Source of the DNA: Candidatus Shapirobacteria bacterium
GTDB taxonomy: Bacteria > Patescibacteriota > Microgenomatia > VGLL01
DNA length: 6,673 bases
Direction of reading: 5' to 3'
Assembly (NCBI GenBank): GCA_016866735.1
Contig: VGLL01000053.1
Location: forward strand, 1 to 6,673
Shown: positions 1 through 3,753 of the stretch, piece after piece
Numbering within the stretch: the first letter of the stretch is position 1
How the letters are laid out: every line of letters begins with the position of its first letter
Notes under the pieces: model-generated
Seen by the model: the letters and a program-made list of their open reading frames with translations, nothing else
The model's database searches: none
Told to the model about the DNA's origin: nothing
Made by a program: the position numbers and the translations under genes

Positions 1-204
1 CGAAATGGTAACAATATCAATCGGTGAGCGCCCCTCGTAGAGCGCAAGAATCGCTTTAAAGATCGCACCATTATTCTCGTTATAAAAGTGCTCCGGAGAC
101 AAAAACTCGGCCACGGCAATAATGGCGTCTTTATCGATCAGGCAAGAACCCAGAATTGACTCCTCGGCTTGATCGCTGTGAGGGGGAACTTTTTCTTCAA
201 GCAT
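1..204 (-). CDS. dnaB: Replicative DNA helicase DnaB, N-terminal fragment
   Basis: The gene starts at ATG 204 and runs off the left edge, leaving 68 residues. I translated it by hand: it begins MLEEKVPPHSDQAEESILGS and continues with CLIDKDAI, LSPEHFYNENN, IFKAI and PIDIVTIS. This is the standard opening of the DnaB N-terminal helical domain: a P-x-x-x-x-AE-x-[SA]-[IV]-LG motif, then the segment around F-Y-x-x-x-[NH]. That domain builds the hexamer collar and binds primase. The RecA-like ATPase domain lies outside the window. The gene follows the metallohydrolase on the same strand with a 38-bp gap filled by two small palindromes (213-239). No Shine-Dalgarno is visible before the ATG. The family call is firm; which DnaB subgroup it belongs to (chromosomal or phage-like) cannot be told from 68 residues. 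Confidence 0.88.
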   Translation of the reverse strand, partial: MLEEKVPPHSDQAEESILGSCLIDKDAIIAVAEFLSPEHFYNENNGAIFKAILALYEGRSPIDIVTIS

Positions 205-212
205 AAGAAAAA

Positions 213-239
213 TTTACAATGTAAAATTTACAATGTAAA
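213..239. repeat. Tandem 13-bp palindromes upstream of dnaB
   Basis: Two exact copies of TTTACAATGTAAA lie at 213-225 and 227-239, with a period of 14 bp. Each copy is an inverted repeat (TTTACA/TGTAAA) around one central base. They fill most of the gap between the metallohydrolase stop and the dnaB start. They could be a double operator on the dnaB promoter or a short dispersed repeat. No strong -35/-10 pair for dnaB is recognisable around them. Confidence 0.6.
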
Positions 240-242
240 AAA

Positions 243-896
243 CTACGCTTTTCTCTCCAAAACCACTACCGTCGGTTCAACTGGCAACTTATCGGGCGAG
301 ATAACTAGCTTTGGCTGCGGTTGAACGGTCGCAATTCCCATTTCTTTTAAGAAGTCCTCGAGTCCAACCAATTTACCAAAAGCTTGCTCGTTTATACCTG
401 CCGCCTTAAAATGCATCGGCATCACCATCTTTGGCTCAATGGCCCTAATCACCTCTACCGCCTCGGCTGGCCCGATCGTAAAAAAGCCACCGACGGGGAC
501 AAATAAAATATCCACGCCGTTAATCTCTTCCTCTTCGGCCGTGGTAATTTTGCGACCCAAATCGCCCAGGTGACAAAGACGCAGGCCTTCGGCCTCGATA
601 AGATAAATGGTATTTTCTCCGCGCTCGGCGCCATCTTTGGCGTCGTGGTAGCTGCCAATGCCAAAGATAGAAACGTCCTTAACTTCGTACTCGCCCGGCC
701 CGTTAACAACAAAGGGCGAACCGTCAATTCTTTCCAAGAAATTGTGGTCTTGGTGCCCGTGAGAAATCGTGACGATGTCTGCCATTTCCTTGGGGTATTT
801 AAAGCCTACCATCTCTGGATCATAGGGATCGGTTATCACCGTCGCCGTCTTGGTCTTAATCTTGAAGCATGAATGGCCAAAGTAAGTAATTTCCAT
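243..896 (-). CDS. UlaG-like metallo-beta-lactamase-fold hydrolase
   Basis: This is a 217-residue protein of the metallo-beta-lactamase superfamily, of the type annotated as 'metal-dependent hydrolase' or UlaG-like. It opens with MEITYFGHSCFKI, the first beta strand typical of this subgroup, followed by ITDPY (21-25). The metal-binding signature SHGHQDHN supplies H46, H48, D50 and H51. Further ligand candidates are H109 and D112 in CHLGDLG and H162 in MPMHF. A binuclear zinc-type centre therefore looks complete. There is no signal peptide, so it is probably cytoplasmic. The substrate cannot be read from the sequence; family members include ascorbate-6-phosphate lactonase and many uncharacterised proteins. 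I chose ATG 896 over an in-frame TTG at 932 because the protein similarity starts there and because the TTG is part of the -35 element of a promoter ending 7 nt before ATG 896. dnaB follows on the same strand. Confidence 0.88.
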   Translation of the reverse strand: MEITYFGHSCFKIKTKTATVITDPYDPEMVGFKYPKEMADIVTISHGHQDHNFLERIDGSPFVVNGPGEYEVKDVSIFGIGSYHDAKDGAERGENTIYLIEAEGLRLCHLGDLGRKITTAEEEEINGVDILFVPVGGFFTIGPAEAVEVIRAIEPKMVMPMHFKAAGINEQAFGKLVGLEDFLKEMGIATVQPQPKLVISPDKLPVEPTVVVLERKA

Positions 897-932
897 TAAT
901 CCCACTATAGCATAAATTTCAAAAGTTGACAA
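897..932 (-). promoter_or_regulatory. Minus-strand promoter, leaderless, for the hydrolase
   Basis: On the minus strand, -35 TTGTCA (932-927), a 17-bp spacer and -10 TATAGT (909-904) are followed by only 7 nt before ATG 896. Transcription is expected to start about 7 nt after the -10, that is at or within a base or two of the A of the ATG. The mRNA should therefore be leaderless, in line with the absence of a Shine-Dalgarno. The -35 overlaps the plus-strand -35 at 926-931. Confidence 0.75.
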
Positions 933-961
933 ATGGCAAGTTAATAGTTATTCTTAAAATA
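926..961 (+). promoter_or_regulatory. Plus-strand promoter, leaderless, for the Ig-like operon
   Basis: A consensus -35 TTGACA (926-931), a 17-bp spacer and -10 TATTCT (949-954) are followed by 7 nt and then ATG 962. The geometry equals that of the opposing promoter. The two -35 elements share 927-931 because TTGACAA read from the other strand is TTGTCAA. RNA polymerase can probably occupy only one direction at a time. A leaderless transcript is predicted. Confidence 0.72.
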
Positions 962-1417
962 ATGAAAAAGGAAGTGGCGGTGGCAATTTCGCTCGGTTTT
1001 ATCCTGGGGATTTTGGCTTGTTTACTTTTCGCCCTTGCCAGTGGAAACTTGCAACCAAATTTCGCATCCACACTGTCTTTAAAAACAGAAAAAGTTATTC
1101 TTCCCACTCTTGCCCCCATCCTCTCCCCTTCTCCCGTGCCGGCTGGCGGCCTCTTTTTAACCCTAAATCAACCAGAAGATGAATCGATCACTAATCAACC
1201 AAAAACAATTATTAGCGGAACTACCCTGCCGAAGGCAAACTTAGCGATTATCTACGATGAGGGAGAAGCTTTCGCTGAAGCAGGAACAGATGGTAATTTC
1301 CGAAACGAAATTCCTCTTACTGGCGGCGCTAATGAAATCACGGTCACTGCTTTTGGCGAAAACGGCGAAGAAGCGACCGAGATTATAAATATTGTTTATA
1401 CAACGGCAGAAATTTAA
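962..1417 (+). CDS. Membrane-anchored Ig-like domain protein
   Basis: This 151-residue protein starts MKKEVAVAISLGFILGILAC and has one hydrophobic segment at about residues 5-28, acting as an uncleaved anchor or signal peptide. A Pro/Ser-rich linker at about 47-62 (TLAPILSPSPVPAGG) leads to a single beta-rich domain to the end. That domain has the pattern of bacterial Ig-like/glucodextranase-B-like modules: LNQPEDESITNQP, IISGTTLPKANLAI, a central D-G-N-F, and ANEITVTAFGENGEEATEIINIVYT. It should be displayed on the outer face of the membrane; a partner or ligand cannot be named. The start is ATG 962 rather than the in-frame TTG 926, which is the -35 element. The DUF5666-like gene begins 5 bp after this stop, so the two form an operon. 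Confidence is high for an exported Ig-like protein and low for any specific function. Confidence 0.75.
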   Translation: MKKEVAVAISLGFILGILACLLFALASGNLQPNFASTLSLKTEKVILPTLAPILSPSPVPAGGLFLTLNQPEDESITNQPKTIISGTTLPKANLAIIYDEGEAFAEAGTDGNFRNEIPLTGGANEITVTAFGENGEEATEIINIVYTTAEI

Positions 1418-1422
1418 GAGAC

Positions 1423-2259
1423 ATGCCAAGACACAAAGATACAAAGATACAAAGATTTTTCTCTGCTTCTCTGCGGCTCTGCTTCTTTGCATCTCTGCTT
1501 CTCTTCATCTTGGCCCAAGGGGCGCCTGTTTTGGCCAGGGCACAGGTAACACCGGGGGCACAGGAAACGCGGGCGATTGTGATCGACGACACTGCCTCGC
1601 CCACAGGTACTCTTAGCGTGCCGACCGGTTCGCTTAAAGAAAAAGTTCAGGAAATTCGCCAGCTCGTTAAAGAAAAAGTTCAGGAAAGAATTGAAGAGAT
1701 CAAGAAGAACGGGACAAGACGAGCATATGTAGGTCAAATCGCCACCATTAACTCCACCGAAGGGACCCTAACCGTGGACACGAAGAAAGGAACCAGAAGC
1801 GTCACTACTAACGAAGAAACAAAAATCGTCGACGCCAAAAGGCAACCGGTGGAATTTAGTAGTCTCAAGGTTGACGATTTGATTATTGCCATGGGAATCG
1901 TTAACGAGGAAGACGTCATGACTGCCAAAAGAATCGTCGTTATGGCCAAACCAAAAACTCCCCCTCCGAATCGGAGGGCGATTCATGGCCAAGTAACGCA
2001 AATTAAAAGCGCGGAAAAAACCGTGACGATTACGCGCCTTCCCAAAAAGGACTTAAACTACACTATTAAGGCTACTAACGAAACAAAAATTACCAAAAAG
2101 GTAGACGGAAAAGTACAAAAAGTAGAATTTGCCAAAATCACCGTTGGCGACTGGCTCATGGCCGTCGGTACTTGGGATGAAAAGAAAAGCATCCTCACCG
2201 CTAAAATTATCCATGTTGTCCCCGGGCTCTCAAAACCTACCCCGAAGTCGAATCTTTAA
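1423..2259 (+). CDS. Exported protein with two DUF5666-like repeats
   Basis: This is a 278-residue predicted exported protein. Residues 1-40 form a signal peptide: basic MPRHKDTKIQR, hydrophobic FFASLLLFILAQGAPVL, then ARA, a plausible signal peptidase I site. Residues about 70-96 are a charged, probably helical stretch with a repeated KEKVQE unit. Two beta-rich modules follow, at about 100-175 and 185-266, each with the order G-Q-[IV]-x-x-I, T-[LV]-T-[IV], TNETKI, [VA]-x-[FI]-x-x-[LI]-x-V-[DG]-D and T-A-K-[RI]-I. This resembles DUF5666-type OB-like domains often found in cell-envelope proteins. A proline-rich linker (KPKTPPPNRR) separates them. The DNA encoding the signal peptide is an imperfect palindromic repeat (1426-1513). 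No clear Shine-Dalgarno precedes ATG 1423; translation probably couples to the upstream gene. The biochemical role is unknown. Confidence 0.75.
   Translation: MPRHKDTKIQRFFSASLRLCFFASLLLFILAQGAPVLARAQVTPGAQETRAIVIDDTASPTGTLSVPTGSLKEKVQEIRQLVKEKVQERIEEIKKNGTRRAYVGQIATINSTEGTLTVDTKKGTRSVTTNEETKIVDAKRQPVEFSSLKVDDLIIAMGIVNEEDVMTAKRIVVMAKPKTPPPNRRAIHGQVTQIKSAEKTVTITRLPKKDLNYTIKATNETKITKKVDGKVQKVEFAKITVGDWLMAVGTWDEKKSILTAKIIHVVPGLSKPTPKSNL
1426..1513. repeat. Imperfect palindromic repeat inside the signal-peptide region
   Basis: The ends are complementary (CCAAGA at 1426-1431 and TCTTGG at 1508-1513). The left arm is a run of ACAAAGAT units (about 1433-1455). The right arm is a run of CTCTGCTT/CTTTGCAT units (about 1461-1505). 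AGATACAAAGA on the left pairs with TCTTTGCATCT on the right with one mismatch. This 'acaaaga...tctctgc' style is known from dispersed intergenic repeats in many environmental genomes. Here it lies inside an open reading frame. Confidence 0.55.
1634..1687 (+). repeat. Two 21-bp direct repeats within the DUF5666-like gene
   Basis: An identical 21-base unit occurs at 1634-1654 and 1667-1687, a spacing of 33 bp or 11 codons. It encodes the doubled KEKVQE of the helical stretch (LKEKVQEIRQL / VKEKVQERIEE). An 11-residue period suits a right-handed coiled coil. Exact identity at the DNA level suggests a recent in-frame duplication. Confidence 0.7.
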
Positions 2260-2267
2260 CCAATATA

Positions 2268-3089
2268 TTATGATTTCTTTCGTGCGGCCGCATTGAAGTT
2301 ATCATAATTAACGGGAAATTGAGACCGAATTTTTTGGTAAACTCGATAGGCCGTATCCCCCAACCAATCTTTCGGTAAAAGACTAAAAGGCAACTGGGGA
2401 TCATCTTTTAGGATAGAAAAGAAAGCTAGTGTCATTTCCCAAGACGCGAACTTACTCTCTTCGGCCTTTTCCAAAAATTCTCTATATCTATCGTTCAGCT
2501 CTCCCAGGCGATAAACTTTCTCCACCAATCCCCGAAGCGGCATTTGGCCTACATTGCCATCTCTGCCAACATCGGAAACTATAACTAGGCCTGCCAGCTT
2601 ATTTTCGGCGACAAAATCGGCAATTATTTTTTTAGGATTATAGGGAGTAATCCAAACCGAGGCCTGGAGCATACCACAACCAACTCTCTTTAAATAATCT
2701 CGCAAAAGATTCCGGTCTTTTCTCCTCTTTTCGGGAATATCATAAGTCACCAAATAAATTTTTCCGTCCCATGGTCTTTCGGCGCGGTAATTTGGCAAAA
2801 ACTCCTCTAATCTCTTCCTGCCCAGTTCCGTAATCTGCCATTCATTATTCTTTTTCGCTAAATAACCTTTATTGGCAGCATAATAAGTCCCCCGCCTTAG
2901 CGTTTTCTTTCTTATTTGTCTTATAAACTCTACCGAATCCTCAAAGGCGCTAAAAGTATCCTTTCTGCCACTGCCAACGGCCGAGCTCTGTGCCCAAAAG
3001 GCAAAGAGAAATAAACTCGAATCAATCAGCGTGTTTAAAACACCAAGAGACAATTCTTGAATCTTCGCCCTAATTTCTTTATCCTGCAT
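2268..3089 (-). CDS. PaaX-family transcriptional regulator with Cas2-like fold
   Basis: This 273-residue protein has the PaaX layout. Residues 1-100 are an N-terminal winged-helix-like region (SLGVLNTLI; RRGTYYAANKGYLAKKNNEWQITELGRKRL). Residues about 107-180 are a Cas2-like ferredoxin fold (KIYLVTYDIPEKRRKDRNLL, GCGMLQASVWITPYNP). Residues about 210-256 are a PaaX C-terminal helical part (DDPQLPFSLLPKDWLGDTAYRVYQKI). D117 in YDIP matches the Cas2 acidic position, but the flanking domains and the lack of cas genes or an array make it a regulator, not Cas2. Such proteins are common in CPR genomes and their targets are mostly unknown. I take ATG 3089 as start; the longer frame from TTG 3125 begins in the promoter -35. 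The gene converges on the DUF5666-like gene with 8 bp between stops and no visible terminator. A 14-bp palindrome in its own promoter suggests autoregulation. Confidence 0.82.
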   Translation of the reverse strand: MQDKEIRAKIQELSLGVLNTLIDSSLFLFAFWAQSSAVGSGRKDTFSAFEDSVEFIRQIRKKTLRRGTYYAANKGYLAKKNNEWQITELGRKRLEEFLPNYRAERPWDGKIYLVTYDIPEKRRKDRNLLRDYLKRVGCGMLQASVWITPYNPKKIIADFVAENKLAGLVIVSDVGRDGNVGQMPLRGLVEKVYRLGELNDRYREFLEKAEESKFASWEMTLAFFSILKDDPQLPFSLLPKDWLGDTAYRVYQKIRSQFPVNYDNFNAAARKKS

Positions 3090-3125
3090 TAATATTATGA
3101 TAAACGCCATGCGGCCGCATGTCAA
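3090..3125 (-). promoter_or_regulatory. Leaderless promoter of the PaaX-like gene
   Basis: On the minus strand, -35 TTGACA (3125-3120), a 17-bp spacer and -10 TATCAT (3102-3097) are followed by 7 nt and ATG 3089. The spacing matches the two promoters at 897-961 base for base, so a leaderless mRNA is predicted. Most of the spacer is a GC-rich palindrome, unlike the other two promoters. Confidence 0.72.
3108..3121. promoter_or_regulatory. 14-bp perfect palindrome, candidate operator
   Basis: CATGCGGCCGCATG is a perfect 14-bp palindrome located between the -35 and -10 of the PaaX-like gene and touching the last bases of the -35. A dimeric regulator bound here would block that promoter. The divergent plus-strand promoter begins 14 bp away at 3135, so it could be controlled too. 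The core TGCGGCCGCA also occurs at 2283-2292, near the 3' end of the same gene. Confidence 0.5.
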
Positions 3126-3134
3126 CTATCACAC

Positions 3135-3162
3135 TTGACAAGAAAATTTTTTGTGTTATACT
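3135..3162 (+). promoter_or_regulatory. Promoter for the structured leader and tRNA-His operon
   Basis: A consensus -35 TTGACA (3135-3140), a 16-bp spacer and -10 TATACT (3157-3162) predict a transcript starting near A3169. Unlike the other promoters here, no start codon follows closely; a long structured region does. It is the only convincing plus-strand promoter before the tRNA-His gene and the glycosyltransferase/GH84 pair. Confidence 0.7.
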
Positions 3163-3168
3163 GTCCTC

Positions 3169-3378
3169 ACAATTAGATAAAGCGTTTGACTGGAGTCACG
3201 ATCCAGGAGCTGAGAGCCAAAATGCTCGACGGAAGTTGAACCGTAAAATACAACAGTCGGTGTCACCGCGGACAGTGTCCAACCGGAGCTTTAGCGAAGG
3301 TGGAGCCGACCTAAGAGTCCTAAAGCATAATTAATAAACTTTAGGGAATAAGGATGGGACCGCGGGAGGTCCTTTTTT
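3169..3378 (+). ncRNA. T-box-like leader RNA (putative)
   Basis: This roughly 210-nt leader runs from the predicted start to a U-tract. Near its end, AGGATGGGACCGCG (3351-3364) matches the T-box antiterminator consensus AGGGTGGNACCGCG at 13 of 14 positions, with TGGG as the tRNA-acceptor-pairing TGGN. Helices seen by eye are GACTG 3188-3192 with CAGTC 3254-3258, GAGC 3207-3210 with GCTC 3224-3227, and GCTTTAG 3288-3294 with CTAAAGC 3320-3326. The last excludes TCCTAAAG 3318-3325 with CTTTAGGG 3339-3346, so two alternative folds exist, as expected for an attenuator. AAGGA 3350-3354 can pair with TCCTT 3370-3374 in place of the terminator. I could not place a canonical Stem I, a GNUG loop or a His specifier codon in the usual position, so it is either a divergent T-box or another RNA class. 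The variable base G suits a C73 tRNA such as tRNA-His, encoded downstream. Confidence 0.42.
3356..3378 (+). terminator. Attenuator-type terminator of the first leader element
   Basis: GGACC (3357-3361) pairs with GGTCC (3368-3372) around the loop GCGGGA. One further G-T pair (3356/3373) extends the stem, and TTTTTT follows at 3373-3378. The 5' arm lies inside the T-box-like motif, so folding of the terminator and of the antiterminator exclude one another. The stem is short, which suits a conditional rather than an absolute stop. Confidence 0.6.
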
Positions 3379-3567
3379 GTTCGCCAAATTGGGCGAACAA
3401 TCCTCCCAGAATCGCTCCATGAGCCGCAGTAGAAATCTACTAAGGCGAATGGAAAGATCAGGAGGGTAAATGCTTTAGTATGAGCGAAAGCTCTGCTTGA
3501 GCCGAATGCCTCTCGTTCCTTGTCTTGAACTATTAAGGTTCAGGGTAAAGAGCGGGAGGTTTTTTTA
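3379..3567 (+). ncRNA. Second structured leader element, related to the first
   Basis: A perfect 7-bp hairpin GTTCGCC/GGCGAAC (3379-3398) directly follows the first U-tract. Next comes a long hairpin closed by CCTCC 3402-3406 and GGAGG 3461-3465. It contains stacked helices TCCAT/ATGGA, GCC/GGC and AGTAG/CTACT (3416-3453); the loop between the first two is GA facing GA, able to form sheared pairs. Then GCTTTAG (3472-3478), a GAGC-GAAA-GCTC tetraloop hairpin (3482-3493) and GAGCCGA (3499-3505) precede a terminator. GCTTTAG, GCGAA, GAGCCGA and the terminal GCGGGAGGT occur in the same order in the first element (3288-3370), which suggests a diverged tandem copy. No UGGN-type T-box bulge is present here. 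I do not recognise an Rfam class. Confidence 0.4.
3509..3566 (+). terminator. Rho-independent terminator before the tRNA
   Basis: CCTCTCGTTC (3509-3518) pairs with GAGCGGGAGG (3550-3559) through ten pairs, two of them G-U. It encloses a second hairpin, CTTGAAC 3524-3530 with GTTCAGG 3538-3544, and ends in TTTTTTT (3560-3566). It lies 34 bp before the tRNA-His gene, so transcripts from 3135 must read through it to reach the tRNA unless an unseen promoter exists. Confidence 0.65.
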
Positions 3568-3570
3568 TTT

Positions 3571-3600
3571 ATCCTGAGCGAGCGAAGCGAGTCGAAGGAT
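3571..3600. repeat. 30-bp dispersed palindromic repeat before tRNA-His
   Basis: The stretch begins ATCCTGAGCGAGCGAAGCG and ends GTCGAAGGAT, with complementary ends ATCCT/AGGAT and internal GCGAGCGAAGCGAG. I recognise it as a variant of a short palindrome (reverse strand: TCCTTCGACTCGCTTCGCTC) that is scattered through intergenic regions of many bacterial genomes. It ends exactly where the tRNA begins. Confidence 0.6.
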
Positions 3601-3676
3601 GGTGATCGTAGCCTAACGGTAAGGCACTAGCCTGTGGAGCTAGAATATGGGGGTTCAATTCCCCTCGGTCACCCCA
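3601..3676 (+). tRNA. tRNA-His (anticodon GTG)
   Basis: A complete cloverleaf can be drawn. The acceptor stem is 3602-3608 with 3666-3672 (one G-T pair). The D stem is GCCT/AGGC with a GG-containing loop. The anticodon stem CTAGC/GCTAG (3627-3631/3639-3643) holds loop CTGTGGA with anticodon GTG at 3634-3636. The variable region is AATAT, and the T arm is GGGGG TTCAATT CCCCT. G3601 is the extra G-1 and pairs with C73 (3673), the identity elements of bacterial tRNA-His. The CCA tail is encoded (3674-3676). The T loop begins TTC, as usual. A Shine-Dalgarno starts on the final A, so the tRNA and the next mRNA probably come from one precursor cut by tRNA 3'-end processing. Confidence 0.95.
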
Positions 3677-3682
3677 AGGAGG
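3676..3682 (+). promoter_or_regulatory. Consensus Shine-Dalgarno touching the tRNA 3' end
   Basis: AAGGAGG is a full match to the anti-Shine-Dalgarno complement and lies 4 nt before ATG 3687. Its first A is the last base of the tRNA CCA. It is the only clear Shine-Dalgarno of this quality in the window, where other genes have near-leaderless promoters. It serves either a 15-codon leader ORF or the true N-terminus of the glycosyltransferase. Confidence 0.7.
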
Positions 3683-3686
3683 AAAA

Positions 3687-3734
3687 ATGAGAGAAGAAGA
3701 AAGGGGGTTAGTTCATTGCCCCCGAACAAAATAA
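3687..3734 (+). CDS. 15-codon ORF MREEERGLVHCPRTK (leader peptide or true 5' end)
   Basis: ATG 3687 has an excellent Shine-Dalgarno 4 nt upstream, yet the frame stops at TAA 3732-3734. The glycosyltransferase frame (+1 relative to this one) is open from 3712, so the two overlap by 23 nt. In the overlap lies CCCCC (3719-3723). Reading one C fewer, by a +1 slip at CCC-C or by a one-base error in the sequence, would fuse MREEERGLVHCP to EQNKDLFQQFLSGN of the large protein. It may therefore be a genuine leader peptide, the start of a frameshifted gene, or an artefact. It contains a single His codon, too few for a classical His attenuator peptide. Confidence 0.4.
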   Translation: MREEERGLVHCPRTK

Positions 3735-3753
3735 AGATCTTTTCCAGCAATTC

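Noticed and set aside
455..872. Other-frame ORFs inside the hydrolase gene
   Set aside because: They are shadows of the well-supported metallohydrolase reading frame, without ribosome sites or recognisable domains.
897..961. TTG start codons at 932 (minus) and 926 (plus) extending the flanking proteins by 12 residues
   Set aside because: Both TTGs are the -35 elements of promoters whose transcripts should begin at the downstream ATGs, and the extensions (MSTFEIYAIVGL, MTNGKLIVILKI) do not look like parts of these families.
1962..1978. 17-bp palindrome (CCCTCCGA-A-TCGGAGGG) as a terminator
   Set aside because: It lies inside the DUF5666-like gene, encodes the Pro/Arg linker and has no T-tract; at most it is an internal hairpin.
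2268..3089. CRISPR Cas2 nuclease
   Set aside because: The Cas2-like fold is embedded in a PaaX-type protein of 273 residues with winged-helix and PaaX C-terminal parts; there are no repeats with spacers and no other cas genes.
3090..3125. TTG 3125 start for the PaaX-like gene
   Set aside because: It is the -35 TTGACA; the ATG at 3089 follows the -10 by 7 nt and starts the family-like sequence.
3211..3245. TPP riboswitch suggested by CTGAGAG and TTGAACC
   Set aside because: The order and spacing of the TPP core motifs are not present, and the GGGGTGC-type opening is missing.
3119..3334. 71-codon plus-strand ORF across the leader
   Set aside because: It starts upstream of the predicted transcription start, has no Shine-Dalgarno, and covers structured RNA with a T-box-like end; the peptide resembles nothing.
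3169..3567. RNase P RNA, tmRNA, SRP RNA or 6S RNA
   Set aside because: The hallmark sequences I looked for (RNase P GAGGAAAGUCC and ACAGAACCCGGCUUA, tmRNA ends, the SRP GGAAGG-AGCAGCC domain) are absent.
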